Shown: positions 8,596-17,456 of the stretch, one piece after another | Numbering within the stretch: the first letter of the stretch is position 1 | How the letters are laid out: every line of letters begins with the position of its first letter | Notes under the pieces: model-generated | The model's database searches: none | What the model was told of the DNA's origin: nothing | The model's input: the letters and a program-made list of their open reading frames with translations, nothing else | Assembly: GCA_019634695.1 (NCBI GenBank) | Contig: JAHCAW010000005.1 | Span: 62,001-126,000 of the forward strand | Length of the DNA stretch: 64,000 nucleotides | Reading direction: 5' to 3' | Origin: Candidatus Sumerlaeia bacterium | GTDB lineage: Bacteria > Sumerlaeota > Sumerlaeia > SLMS01 > JAHLLQ01 | Position numbers and translations under genes: made by a program

Positions 8596-10116
8596 TCACG
8601 CCCCGCCCCGCCGCAGCCGCATCAGCCCCCAGTAGACCCCGAACGCCACCGCGAATCCGCTGAACCACGCGTAGCTGTACACCTGCTGGAAGAAGCCCGG
8701 CACCACCAGCCGCCCGTTCGTCGCCTCCATCGCGAAGCCCGGCGCGTTCAGCGCGATCCCCGCCACAAGCGCTCCCAGCGCCGCCCAGTTCACCAACGGG
8801 TACTCCCCGCCCGGACGATACAACGCCGCAACGTCCAGCCGCTGGCGCCGCACCAGCCAGTAGTCGCAAATCATCACCCCCGCGATCGGGCCCAGCAGCG
8901 CCGAGTAGCCGATCAGCCACGTGAAGATATAGATGTCCGGGTTCGCGATCAGCTTCCATGGCATGATCAGGATGCCGATCACGCCCGCGATGGTTCCCCC
9001 GATGCGGAAGCTCACCAGCCGCGGCGCCACGTTCGAGAAGTCGTTGGCCGGCGACACGATGTTCGCCGCGATGTTCGTCGAAATCGTCGCCAGCGTCAGC
9101 GCGAACAGCGACAGCAGCACCACCACCCGCGAGTCGAACCGCGCCAGCAGCGCGATCGGATCGTCGATCGCCTCGCCGAAGATCACCACCGTCGCCGACG
9201 TCACCGCCACGCCGATGAAGGCGAACAGCGCCATCGTCGGCGGCAGGCCGATTGCCTGCCCGATCATCTGGTCCTTCTGGCTCGTGGCGTAGCGCGTGAA
9301 GTCCGAGATGTTGAGCGACAACGTCGCCCAGAAGCCCACCATGCCGGTCAGCGCCGGCACGAAGAAGCGGAAGAACTCGCCGAAGGTCTCGAACGACGAC
9401 GGCTGCGAGAGCATCGGCCCGAGCCCCCCCGCGCGCCCCCACGCCCACACCAGCAACACCAGCCCGATCGCCAGCAGGAACGGCGCCGCCAGCGCCTCCA
9501 GCCAACGGATCGACTCCGTCCCGATCCAGACGAACACCATGTTCACCAGCCAGAACACCAGGAACGCCACGAGCTGGCCGCCCGTCAGGCCGATGAACGT
9601 CCCCGCACCCAGCGGCATTCCGAGAAACGAACCGAACCCGTCCAGCCACTGCACCAGCCCCGGCGTGGCGATCGCATGCAGCGTGTACACCGCCGACCCG
9701 CCGATCCACGTCTGGATGCCGAACCACCCGCACGCCACCATCGCGCGCATCAGCGCCGGCACGTTCGAGCCGATCAGCCCGAACGAACTGCGCGCCAGCA
9801 CCGGAAACGGAATCCCGTACCGCGTGCCCGCGTGCGCGTTCAACACCATCGGCACGAGCACGATCGCATTGCCCAGCAACACGACCAGCAGCGCCTGCCA
9901 CCAACTCATCCCCTTGGCCACCAGCCCGCTGGCCAGCATGTACGTCGGAATGCAGACCGCCATGCCGATCCACAACGCCGCGATGTTCCAGCGGTTCCAT
10001 GTCCGCTGGTCCAGCCGCGTCGGGGCGATGTCGGCATTCCACAGCGGGGCGTCGGACAACTCGACGGTCGTCTCGACCAGCTCATGCGGTGCGGGTGTGG
10101 GGGAGGGGTCGGTCAT
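8596..10116 (-). CDS. NCS1-family pyrimidine/hydantoin permease
   Basis: A 506-residue integral membrane protein with about twelve hydrophobic segments and the NCS1 (nucleobase:cation symporter-1) pattern: a conserved N-terminal NADIAPT...RTWNRWNIAALW region, GYSALLGPIAGVMICDYWLVRR near the end, and the helix-breaking TGMVGFWATLSLNISDFTRYA region in the middle. Members carry uracil, allantoin, hydantoins or cytosine with H+ or Na+. Position ahead of the pyrimidine genes, on the same strand, points to uracil/thymine or dihydropyrimidine import. The 209-base gap to the next gene contains a candidate promoter, so it may be only partly co-transcribed. Substrate is inferred from context. Confidence 0.88.
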   Translation of the reverse strand: MTDPSPTPAPHELVETTVELSDAPLWNADIAPTRLDQRTWNRWNIAALWIGMAVCIPTYMLASGLVAKGMSWWQALLVVLLGNAIVLVPMVLNAHAGTRYGIPFPVLARSSFGLIGSNVPALMRAMVACGWFGIQTWIGGSAVYTLHAIATPGLVQWLDGFGSFLGMPLGAGTFIGLTGGQLVAFLVFWLVNMVFVWIGTESIRWLEALAAPFLLAIGLVLLVWAWGRAGGLGPMLSQPSSFETFGEFFRFFVPALTGMVGFWATLSLNISDFTRYATSQKDQMIGQAIGLPPTMALFAFIGVAVTSATVVIFGEAIDDPIALLARFDSRVVVLLSLFALTLATISTNIAANIVSPANDFSNVAPRLVSFRIGGTIAGVIGILIMPWKLIANPDIYIFTWLIGYSALLGPIAGVMICDYWLVRRQRLDVAALYRPGGEYPLVNWAALGALVAGIALNAPGFAMEATNGRLVVPGFFQQVYSYAWFSGFAVAFGVYWGLMRLRRGGA

Positions 10117-10252
10117 GGCGCAGGGGGCTACCCTCGGGCGGACTTCCTCCCTGCCGCCGCTCCTGCCATGACGCCACCGTCCCGGGTTCCGGCAGGAACG
10201 GCAAAGAGAATCTTTCCCGCATCGCCCCGCCCCAGCGCCAGGCCGGCCAAAC

Positions 10253-10288
10253 GTGTCGGACATGTCCGACCGGTCAGACCTGTCCGAC
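10253..10288. repeat. 9-bp tandem repeat array, NNGTCCGAC, left block A
   Basis: Four imperfect units run head to tail: GTGTCGGAC, ATGTCCGAC, CGGTCAGAC and CTGTCCGAC. The consensus is NNGTCCGAC with a period of 9. Translated in one frame it would read as repeated Ser-Asp, but there is no ribosome site or normal protein around it. The same unit recurs at 10328-10372 and at 12754-12798, so the FG-GAP gene is bracketed. Confidence 0.85.
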
Positions 10289-10327
10289 CCAGCCTGCCCG
10301 CCGCCCCACCGACCCCCGACGGCTCCC

Positions 10328-10372
10328 TCCGACAGGACCGATTCGTCCGCTCCGTCGGATTCGTCCGATTCT
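10328..10372. repeat. 9-bp tandem repeat array, left block B
   Basis: Five degenerate 9-base units, TCCGACAGG, ACCGATTCG, TCCGCTCCG, TCGGATTCG and TCCGATTCT, continue the period of the block at 10253-10288 after a 39-base GC-rich gap. They end about 30 bases before the -35 element of the FG-GAP gene promoter. Confidence 0.7.
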
Positions 10373-10402
10373 CTGCCCTTCTCCCTCCGCCCTCAACTTG
10401 GG

Positions 10403-10431
10403 TTGCCGGCCGGGCGATGGTGTCCTATGAT
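10403..10431 (+). promoter_or_regulatory. Candidate sigma-70 promoter of FG-GAP gene
   Basis: TTGCCG and TATGAT are separated by exactly 17 bases. The -10 box matches the consensus at five of six positions and the -35 at three. A start near 10438 would give a leader of about 37 bases with GAGGGGAG before the ATG at 10475. Confidence 0.5.
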
Positions 10432-10474
10432 GATCCCGTAACGTGCGGGGAACACGGGACCGAGGGGAGCGAAC

Positions 10475-12721
10475 ATGTCCATTCCGAAATTCGCCAACAG
10501 GGCGCCGGTGCCTGCCGTGGCCGCGCTGCTGGCGCTCGCCTTGGGCGGGCTCGCACCGGCGCAGTTGACGCATCCGTTCCGGGTGGACGGGTTGGATGGC
10601 GCGAACGGGGTGCGGCTGAACGTGCGCGGCATGACATCTGATGGATGGGGCCCTCAGAGCCTCGGACACCCGCTTGTTGGAATCGGCGACATCAATGGGG
10701 ACGGCTTCGAGGATTTTGCTGTCTCGATGAGCTATACTGTTTGGATTCCCGTCTATCCATGGGGCAGCACACCGGAGCGAGTCGGAAGAGTATACGTGGT
10801 GCTGGGGCGCGCCGGAGATTGGCCGCAGGGTGTGATGTCGCTTGGTGATTTGGGACCGGGCCAAGCAATTCAAATCGGCGGTCGGACCCGCTTGTCCAGC
10901 ATTGGCACGAGCCTGGCAGGCGCGGGCGATGTCAACGGCGACGGATACGCGGACTTTCTCGCGCGGGCGGGTGGGAGTTCCCAATTCGCGACGGACATGG
11001 CGGTCTATCTGTTCTTTGGCCACCCCGATTTCGCGTCGCCCTTCAGCCTCGATTCGCTCGATGGCCACAACGTCGTGCGATTTCACTGGGGTGATAGCTC
11101 TACCTCGGCCGGAATTGCCTGCGGTGGAATCGGTGATGTCAATGGAGACGGATTCGATGATATCTATATTCCTGAATCTAGTGAATTTGGAAATAAATAT
11201 GGATCAATTGTATACGGTTCCCCTGAGTCGTGGCCAACGGAGACATACTTACCCGACCTTTCTTTGGGTACCCAGCGCACGGTGGTTGTGAACGCGCTTG
11301 CCTTTTCGCAACCAGCCATCGCTGGCTTGGGAGATGTGAATGGCGATGGTGTGGACGACTTCGCACTCGGGTTTCCTGATGCTAGCACGACGGGCGGCGA
11401 CGGGGCGGGGGCGGTCTACGTGATCTACGGCCGGCCCGGGGGCTTCGGCGACGAACTCGATCTCGCCGCGCTCGATGGCAAGAATGGGTTTCGACTGGAT
11501 GGGGACTTTCCGGGTGAGAGGCTTGCAAGTGCTGTACCTGTCGGTGACATATTCGCAAACGGACGAAACAACTTTTTAGCTGGAGCGCTCTGGTTTGGCA
11601 ATGATGGAATTACTTCTCGTGGGCGAGCGGTTCTCTTTGGTCTTGATTCGATGCCTGAAGGTGTATTCCCTGCGGTTTCCGGAGCGAATGATGCCGCCAT
11701 TTGCCAGTTCTGGGGGGCGGACCGGAGTGACTGCTTGGGCAGCACCGGAGTTTGGGGTTACGACCATGATGGCCTGCCGAGGTGGATAATTGGCGCATCC
11801 GGGGCAGGCCAACCGGCTGATACTTGGGGCTATGGCCATGGTTCCGCTTATCTCTTTCGATACAATCTGGAGTTGCATGGTTGTCCTTTTGACTTGGCAG
11901 ACTTTGACGACCGCCACGGCATTCGCTTGGATGGGATCAACATCGGGGACAGATTTGGAGGTGGGATCGCTTCCGGATTTGATTTTAATGGAGATGGACT
12001 GTTTGACGCAGTCCTGACTTCGGATCGGGCCTACGACTACGAAGGCGAAATCAACCTCGTCTACGGCTTCGACGGGCCGACGAGTTTGACGTTGCGGCGC
12101 TACGTTGCGCCGGGCAATCCGCCGACAGCGGGCGTTGGGATGCTCGGCAACGGCAGTCACACGATCCCGCACTCGAGGCTCTGGATCACGTTCGGGTCGG
12201 GCGACGACGGCAGCGGCGGCGCCAGTCTCGTGACTGTCACCGTCAACCGCACGGCCGACGGACTGACCAATCTCCCCGGCCCCGCCGCCGACGTTCAGTG
12301 GATTGGCGATTGGGACCGACCCGGCTGGGACGGCGCCTACATTACGGTCAAGTATCTCGATTCGGAAGTCGCCGGCCTCGCCCCGACGCGCCTGCGGCTC
12401 TTCTACTCCGAATCGCCCGACGGCCCGTGGACGCAATCCGAACACGGTTTCGTCGACACCCGTCGCAAACGCATCGGCGGCGTTGTCTGGTCGAAGGGGT
12501 ACTACGTTCTTGCCGAGTCGTCCCCGCCCACCGGCGACGTCAACCGCGACGGCGCCGTCACGCCGTTGGACGCGCAATGGGCGTTCGAGTGCGCCCTGGC
12601 CGCCTGCCCGCCCGACGCCGATATTGAAGCAGGCGATCTCTGCCCCCCGTACGACGTCCTCACCCCTGCCGACTCGCAGGGCATCTTCCACCGATTTCTC
12701 GATCTGGCGGAATGCCCGTGA
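10475..12721 (+). CDS. Exported FG-GAP repeat protein with C-terminal dockerin-like module
   Basis: A 748-residue protein with a signal peptide (residues 1-30) and at least five FG-GAP/integrin-alpha type blades, each with a calcium loop such as GDINGDGFEDF, GDVNGDGYADF, GDVNGDGFDDI, GDVNGDGVDDF and FDFNGDGLFD. These should fold as an extracellular beta-propeller. The last 65 residues contain GDVNRDGAVTPLDAQWAF followed by a second repeat-like helix (LTPADSQGIFHRFLD), as in type I dockerins, though the second calcium loop is poor. The middle of the gene (about 10650-12020) is visibly richer in A and T and rare codons than both ends and all neighbours, which suggests a transferred or recombined core. 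Function is unknown; adhesion or surface display are usual for the fold. Confidence 0.85.
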   Translation: MSIPKFANRAPVPAVAALLALALGGLAPAQLTHPFRVDGLDGANGVRLNVRGMTSDGWGPQSLGHPLVGIGDINGDGFEDFAVSMSYTVWIPVYPWGSTPERVGRVYVVLGRAGDWPQGVMSLGDLGPGQAIQIGGRTRLSSIGTSLAGAGDVNGDGYADFLARAGGSSQFATDMAVYLFFGHPDFASPFSLDSLDGHNVVRFHWGDSSTSAGIACGGIGDVNGDGFDDIYIPESSEFGNKYGSIVYGSPESWPTETYLPDLSLGTQRTVVVNALAFSQPAIAGLGDVNGDGVDDFALGFPDASTTGGDGAGAVYVIYGRPGGFGDELDLAALDGKNGFRLDGDFPGERLASAVPVGDIFANGRNNFLAGALWFGNDGITSRGRAVLFGLDSMPEGVFPAVSGANDAAICQFWGADRSDCLGSTGVWGYDHDGLPRWIIGASGAGQPADTWGYGHGSAYLFRYNLELHGCPFDLADFDDRHGIRLDGINIGDRFGGGIASGFDFNGDGLFDAVLTSDRAYDYEGEINLVYGFDGPTSLTLRRYVAPGNPPTAGVGMLGNGSHTIPHSRLWITFGSGDDGSGGASLVTVTVNRTADGLTNLPGPAADVQWIGDWDRPGWDGAYITVKYLDSEVAGLAPTRLRLFYSESPDGPWTQSEHGFVDTRRKRIGGVVWSKGYYVLAESSPPTGDVNRDGAVTPLDAQWAFECALAACPPDADIEAGDLCPPYDVLTPADSQGIFHRFLDLAECP

Positions 12722-12753
12722 GGGCATCTGGCCCCGCGGCAAATGCGCCGGAC

Positions 12754-12798
12754 CGATCAGACGTGTCCGACAGGTCAGACTCGTCCGACCCGTCTGAC
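12754..12798. repeat. 9-bp tandem repeat array, right block
   Basis: Five units, CGATCAGAC, GTGTCCGAC, AGGTCAGAC, TCGTCCGAC and CCGTCTGAC, follow the FG-GAP stop codon by 32 bases. The consensus NNGTCCGAC is the same and in the same orientation as at 10253-10288. The block sits between the convergent FG-GAP and radical SAM genes. Confidence 0.85.
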
Positions 12799-12862
12799 CA
12801 AACATCCCCGCCAGCCAGCCGACCCCAGCGGATCGGCCCCATCGACGGCCGTGGCCATTCCC

Positions 12863-13930
12863 TCACGCCCCCGCTTCCATGCGGTCCAGGTTCACGCAGT
12901 GGAAGCACGACGGCGGGACTTCGCCGCGGAGCCATTGGCGGCGGAACTCGACGTAGCGCGCCGAGTCGAGGATTTCGACCAGTTCCGTCAGCGCGATGCT
13001 GCCCATGACGCCGTCGTCGGTCGGGCGCTGCTCGGGCAGGATGTAGGGCTTCACGTCGAGCTTGTTCAGGTAGCAGCACGACGAGACGTTGCCGCGGTAG
13101 TCGATGAAGACATTGTGCGCGGGGCGGGCCAGGCATTGGCCGTCGCGCGCGTACTGGCGCGGGTGGATGAAGATCTCGATGCCGGTCTGGCGGCCGACCT
13201 CCTGGAGCTCCTCGAGCGCCGCGGCGAGCTTCTCCTCCCACTCGGGCGCCACCGTGCCGCCGACGCGGTTGTTCCACAGCCCGTTCGCCAGGTCCTTGCG
13301 GTCGATGCCCGTCTCCATGTGCTTGGCCTCGAAGCGGTCGAACCCGTTCTCGGCGGCCTTGCGGGCGGCGGCGGCCATCTCGTGCAGGTTGCTCTTCATC
13401 ATCACGAAGACCCAGTGCAGGCGCGTGGCGACCTCCATTTCGCGGCGCAGGGCCACCATGTGGCGCATGCGCTCCTGCAGGACGTCGAAGGTGCCCTTGC
13501 CGCGGACCATCTCGTAGGTGTGCGGCTCGGCCGCGTCGCACGAGATGCTGATCAGCTCGAGACCGGTTTCGAGCACGCGGCGCGAGAGCGGCTCCTTGAG
13601 CAGCAGCCCGTTGCTCGTGAAGCAGGTCCACGCGCCGGCCTGCTTGCACAGCGTCAGCATCTCGACCAGGTGCTTGTTCATCAGCGGCTCGCCCCAGCCG
13701 GTCAGGTGCACGTACTTGAACCGGGGGATGACGGGGACGACGCGGCGCTTGAACAGCTCGATGTCGAACATCCCCTGGAGCGCCTCGTCGAAGTGGCGCG
13801 GGCACATGACGCACTTGAGGTTGCAGTGATACGAGGACTCGATGTTGAGCGTGTCGGGGAAGGGCAGGGGCTGCTCGCGGCGAGTCAGGCGCTGGGTCAG
13901 GCTCTTGATTTTGTCGACGACCGGGGGCAT
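12863..13930 (-). CDS. Radical SAM / SPASM-domain protein
   Basis: A 355-residue radical S-adenosylmethionine enzyme. The cluster motif is C36-x3-C40-x2-C43 in CNLKCVMC; TGWGEPL follows as the SAM-binding glycine motif. The C-terminal part has further cysteines (GQCLARP, SSCCYLN, CFHC) arranged as in SPASM domains, which hold one or two extra 4Fe-4S clusters. Such enzymes modify peptides, sugars or heterodisulfide-type cofactors. No precursor peptide, sugar-biosynthesis partner or chaperone is adjacent, so the substrate is unknown. It converges with the FG-GAP gene and diverges from the nucleotidyltransferase-fold gene. The start at 13930 puts the cluster motif at the normal distance from the N-terminus. 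Confidence 0.88.
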   Translation of the reverse strand: MPPVVDKIKSLTQRLTRREQPLPFPDTLNIESSYHCNLKCVMCPRHFDEALQGMFDIELFKRRVVPVIPRFKYVHLTGWGEPLMNKHLVEMLTLCKQAGAWTCFTSNGLLLKEPLSRRVLETGLELISISCDAAEPHTYEMVRGKGTFDVLQERMRHMVALRREMEVATRLHWVFVMMKSNLHEMAAAARKAAENGFDRFEAKHMETGIDRKDLANGLWNNRVGGTVAPEWEEKLAAALEELQEVGRQTGIEIFIHPRQYARDGQCLARPAHNVFIDYRGNVSSCCYLNKLDVKPYILPEQRPTDDGVMGSIALTELVEILDSARYVEFRRQWLRGEVPPSCFHCVNLDRMEAGA

Positions 13931-14086
13931 CGGGTCTCTTGTCCGTGAGGTTGGGGGCCGTGGGGCGGGCGCCCGGGGCGCCGAATGGGGAGAGTCTGGG
14001 GCCGGGGTGGGGTGGCTGTAAACCCCAGTTACCGGCCCATCCCCCCGCGGGCGAGCAAGCCGGATGCCGCCGCCGGACGTTTTGGC

Positions 14087-14115
14087 TTGGACAGGCGGGT
14101 CGGCTCGCCTATCGT
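14087..14115 (+). promoter_or_regulatory. Weak candidate promoter of nucleotidyltransferase-fold gene
   Basis: TTGGAC and TATCGT lie 17 bases apart, with three and four of six consensus matches. The predicted start near 14122 is 40 bases before the ATG at 14162. This is suggestive only. Confidence 0.3.
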
Positions 14116-14161
14116 GTCGGTCGGATGGAGGCAGGTTACTCCAGCAAGGATGCCCCGGGCG

Positions 14162-14746
14162 ATGGCCGGCGAGGTGAACATCCTGGATCGGATGGTGCGG
14201 GCTGTGGACAAGGTGCGCGAGCGCATGATGCGAGCCGCACGGGCGCTCGAGGCCGCCAGCGTCCCCTATGCGGTGGCCGGTGGGAATGCCGTGGCGGCAT
14301 GGGTGGCGACGGTCGACGAGACCGCGGTGCGCAATACCCGCGACGTGGACATCCTGCTGGCCCGCACGGATTTCGAACGCGCCAGCCAGGCGCTCGCCGG
14401 GGCAGGCTTCCGGCACCGCCATTCGGCCGGGCTCGACATGTTTCTCGATGGCCCCGAGGCCAGCCCCCGCGAGGCCCTGCACGTCGTCTTCGCCGCCGAG
14501 CATGTCCGTCCCGACCATTCCGACGTCGCCCCGCCCGTCAGCGCCTTCCGCGCCCTCCCGCCGGGCATTCGATTCCTGGAACTCGAGGCACTTGTCCGGA
14601 TGAAGCTCAACGGCTGGCGCGACAAGGACCGCGTACACCTGCGCGACCTCATCGACGTCGGCCTCCTCGATCGCTCCTTCGCCGCCCGGCTGCCCGAACC
14701 CCTCGCCGCGCGGCTGGCCGAACTCCTCGACAACCCCGACGGGTGA
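14162..14746 (+). CDS. Nucleotidyltransferase-fold protein, unknown role
   Basis: A 194-residue protein whose middle reads AVAGGNAVAAW, then TRDVDILLAR with D61 and D63. This is the GG...D-x-D core of the polymerase-beta/MNT-type nucleotidyltransferase fold, close in style to AbiEii-like and DUF6036-type proteins. The C-terminal third has an RMKLNGWRDKDRVHLRDLIDVGLL stretch, a pattern also seen in those families. It stands alone: no HEPN or AbiEi partner is adjacent, so a toxin-antitoxin reading is not supported. The ATG at 14162 has AAGGA upstream; an ATG twelve bases earlier is in frame. The fold is likely, the function open. Confidence 0.65.
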   Translation: MAGEVNILDRMVRAVDKVRERMMRAARALEAASVPYAVAGGNAVAAWVATVDETAVRNTRDVDILLARTDFERASQALAGAGFRHRHSAGLDMFLDGPEASPREALHVVFAAEHVRPDHSDVAPPVSAFRALPPGIRFLELEALVRMKLNGWRDKDRVHLRDLIDVGLLDRSFAARLPEPLAARLAELLDNPDG

Positions 14747-14774
14747 GCGGCTTTCGTGGCCTTCCGGTATCGTG

Positions 14775-15383
14775 TCACTGAGGTGCCGCGGCCGCCTTCG
14801 GTCGGTCCGTGACCACGAATGCCAGCCCCAGGCCGATGCCGATCAGGCTCAGCAGCCACATCGGTGGCAGGTACGCGTGGCTGGCGTTGATGTTCAGCCC
14901 CCGCGACAGGCCCATGAAGAGCGTGTGCGTGAACAGCACCGCCATCGTCGCCAGCGAAAGCCCCCACCGCTGCCCGGGCGACCAGTCCTGCCGCGTCAGC
15001 AGATACATGCCCCCCACGGTGAGGGCTCCGAACAGGAAGACGGCCTCGCCGCGAAAGCTCATCCGACCGGACTCGTGGAAGAACTCCGGGAAGTAGTTGC
15101 CCGTCAGGATCGCCAGCGACATCGGCACATGCAGGAAGACTCCCACGAGACCGGCCCGAAACCACAACCGGGCGGCGGGCTGCGCGTCGGCGCCGGACCG
15201 CCTGCCGCGCCACTGGACCCAGAACGCCAGCGCGAAGCAGAACGCGGCGGCCATCGACACCCCTTTGTTCACGACAAAGACGGGCAGATGCTCCAGATTC
15301 TTCGGCGCGAAGACCACGTATCGAATCGCGGAGTACGTGACCGCCACGGCGTACAGGCAAAGAACTCGCCACATGGGGAGCAT
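14775..15383 (-). CDS. Multi-pass membrane protein, unknown
   Basis: The 202-residue product has about six hydrophobic helices (near residues 5-25, 35-57, 75-95, 112-128, 140-160 and 170-192) with a few interior histidines, including HLPVF near 33, FLHVP near 85, FFHES near 103 and FTHTL near 152. That recalls ferric-reductase-like or heme-binding membrane domains, but I cannot assign a family. No signal peptide or soluble domain follows. It lies alone on the minus strand between the nucleotidyltransferase-fold gene and the DUF1549 gene. Function unknown. Confidence 0.6.
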   Translation of the reverse strand: MLPMWRVLCLYAVAVTYSAIRYVVFAPKNLEHLPVFVVNKGVSMAAAFCFALAFWVQWRGRRSGADAQPAARLWFRAGLVGVFLHVPMSLAILTGNYFPEFFHESGRMSFRGEAVFLFGALTVGGMYLLTRQDWSPGQRWGLSLATMAVLFTHTLFMGLSRGLNINASHAYLPPMWLLSLIGIGLGLAFVVTDRPKAAAAPQ

Positions 15384-15684
15384 CGTCGGGGTGGATTGTG
15401 CGGCGGCAGGTTGACTGCCGACCCGCTAAGCGTCGAAGGGAGGGGAGGGAAGGTGCCTGGTCAACCCCAAACGGCCGGGCGTCACCATTGAAGCGAGCAC
15501 GACGCTCCCGGTCGCCCGTTCGCATCGAGCGGTCGCCGTACCAATTGGAACGCGAATCCGCGGGTCCGCCGCACCTGGCGACTGAATTCGCAGCACTTGC
15601 GTGCTTCTGGACTTGAACGCCGTGTCGGCATGGGTTTGGTTTCCATCGGCTGAGCCTTGGCGATTTCCCTCCGGACGGCCCGCA

Positions 15685-17442
15685 ATGCGACTGACACTCC
15701 CACCCGGTCTCGTGCGTCTGGTGCTTGCCGGGATTCTGCTGGCCGCGACGGCCACGGCCGGGGCGCTCGACAGCGCCGCCATCGACGCCTTCCTCGAACG
15801 CGCGCAGCGCGCCGCCGGCGTCGAGCCCGCCCCTGTCGTCGATGATGCCGGCTTTCTCCGGCGCCTGTCGCTGGACGTGCGCGGCATTGTCCCGTCCGTC
15901 GAGGAGACCATCGAATTCCTCACCGATCCCTCGCCGCACAAGCGCGCCGACTGGACCGCCCGCCTGCTCGACTCCCCCGAGCGCGGCGCCCACTGGGCCG
16001 CCTACTGGGACAAGGTGTTGATCGGCACGCTCGAGCAGCCCTCCGCACCCGAGGCCCAGTACGCGATCAAGAGCCGCTGGCGCGCATGGGCCACCGGGCG
16101 CTTCAACGACAACGTGCCGTGGGACGAGTTCATGCGCGAGACCGTCTCCGCGCGCGGCCGCACCGACCAGGACCCCGAGACGCTGCCGCTCGCCCGCTGG
16201 CGCATGGCTCCCGAGAACATGGCCGGCACGATGAGCCGCGCCTTCCTCGGATCCCAGATTCAGTGCGCCCAGTGCCACGATCACAAGACCAACCCCGCGC
16301 TGACCCAGCGCAAGTTCTGGGAGTTCGCCGCCTTCTTCGGCAACACGCGCGTCGTGCCCGTTCGCGACGAAATGAGCGGACGCCTGCGCGCCGAGGAAGT
16401 GATCGACGGCGGCGTCCAATGGCGCCTGCCCATTCCCGACCTTCAACCCCGCACGACCGTCGAGCCGCGCTACCTCGACGGCACCGCCGCACGGCGCCGC
16501 GTGGTCGATCAGGACGGCAAGCCCGTCGACGAGGCCACCCAGCGCGCCGCCTTCCGCAGCATGGCCGATATGCGCCGCCAGGCCCAGCAGGCCGTCGAAG
16601 CCGGCGATCCGGTCATGATCGCCGAGATGATCGAGAACCGCGATCCCGTCACGCGGATTCGCGACACGCGCCGCGAGCAACTCGCCGACATGATCGTCGA
16701 GCGCGACCGCGAGCGTTTCGCCGCCAATTTCGTCAACCGCCTTTGGGCCCGCCTCTTCGGCCGCGGCTTTGTCGAACCGGTCGATGCCTGGGACGAGGGC
16801 GTCCTGCCCATCCACCCCGAGCTGCTCGCCGCCCTGACCGCCGACTTCCTCGCCAGCGGCATGGACATCAAGGCCCTCGAGGCCAAGCTGCTCGCCACCA
16901 GGGCCTACCAGCGCGCGAGCCGACCCACCGCCACCAGCGCCGACGCGCCCGAACTCTTCGCCCATGCCGCGCTCCGGCCGCTCACGCCCGATCAACTCCT
17001 CGCCTCCGTCGTCGCCGTGACGCGCATGCAGTCCGGCGGAGCGCTCGGCGGCGAGGATCGCGACCGGCTCGACCGCCTTCGTCTCCGCCAGGCCGCCCAG
17101 TTCGTCCACGTCTTCGGCAACGACGAGATGGAGTGGACCAGCACCTTCGAGCCCTCGATTCCCCGCGCGCTCTACCTGATGAACGACGACGCGCTCTTCG
17201 GCTCGATCCAGGGGCGCACGGGCACCGGCATCCTCCAGCGCATTCGCGAGGCCTCCGACGAGCCCGCCGAACAGGTCGAGTATCTCTATCTCGCCGCCCT
17301 GTCGCGTCGCCCGACGACTGCCGAGCGCGTTGCCCTGGCCGGCGAACTGCGCGCCGCCACCTCGCGCCGCGACTGGCAGGCCCTGATGGAAGACGCCTTG
17401 TGGGCATTGCTCAATTCCACCGAGTTCCTGATGAACCGCTAA
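15685..17442 (+). CDS. DUF1549/DUF1553 secreted protein with CxxCH
   Basis: A 585-residue exported protein with a signal peptide (residues 1-26). The N-terminal half is DUF1549-like, including the hallmark CAQCHDH with C194-x2-C197-H198; the C-terminal half has the DUF1553 pattern (NRLWARLFGRGFVEPVD, then LTPDQLLASV and NSTEFLMNR). These families are largely confined to Planctomycetes, Verrucomicrobia and relatives, where they come paired with DUF1501 genes and are very numerous. The CxxCH may bind heme c or a metal. This member lacks the long cytochrome domain found at the N-terminus of many planctomycete homologues. The biochemical role is unknown. It is followed after 14 bases by the DUF1501 gene. 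Confidence 0.88.
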   Translation: MRLTLPPGLVRLVLAGILLAATATAGALDSAAIDAFLERAQRAAGVEPAPVVDDAGFLRRLSLDVRGIVPSVEETIEFLTDPSPHKRADWTARLLDSPERGAHWAAYWDKVLIGTLEQPSAPEAQYAIKSRWRAWATGRFNDNVPWDEFMRETVSARGRTDQDPETLPLARWRMAPENMAGTMSRAFLGSQIQCAQCHDHKTNPALTQRKFWEFAAFFGNTRVVPVRDEMSGRLRAEEVIDGGVQWRLPIPDLQPRTTVEPRYLDGTAARRRVVDQDGKPVDEATQRAAFRSMADMRRQAQQAVEAGDPVMIAEMIENRDPVTRIRDTRREQLADMIVERDRERFAANFVNRLWARLFGRGFVEPVDAWDEGVLPIHPELLAALTADFLASGMDIKALEAKLLATRAYQRASRPTATSADAPELFAHAALRPLTPDQLLASVVAVTRMQSGGALGGEDRDRLDRLRLRQAAQFVHVFGNDEMEWTSTFEPSIPRALYLMNDDALFGSIQGRTGTGILQRIREASDEPAEQVEYLYLAALSRRPTTAERVALAGELRAATSRRDWQALMEDALWALLNSTEFLMNR

Positions 17443-17456
17443 AGAGAGTTGTCGCC

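Larger units (their letters stand above)
10117..10474. other. Intergenic region between permease and FG-GAP gene
   Basis: No credible gene is present. It holds two blocks of a 9-bp TCCGAC-type repeat (10253-10288 and 10328-10372) and a sigma-70 type promoter at 10403-10431. The GAGGGGAG ribosome site of the FG-GAP gene closes the region. Confidence 0.6.

Noticed and set aside
10253..10372. CRISPR array
   Set aside because: Units are 9 bp, contiguous, without unique spacers, and there are no cas genes in the window.
10253..10441. Small frame encoding repeated Met-Ser-Asp/Arg-Ser-Asp
   Set aside because: It is produced by the 9-bp repeat itself; no ribosome site and no continuing protein-like sequence.
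10482..12721. Integrated prophage or transposon carrying the FG-GAP gene
   Set aside because: No transposase, integrase, terminal inverted repeats or target duplications could be seen around it; only the 9-bp arrays flank it.
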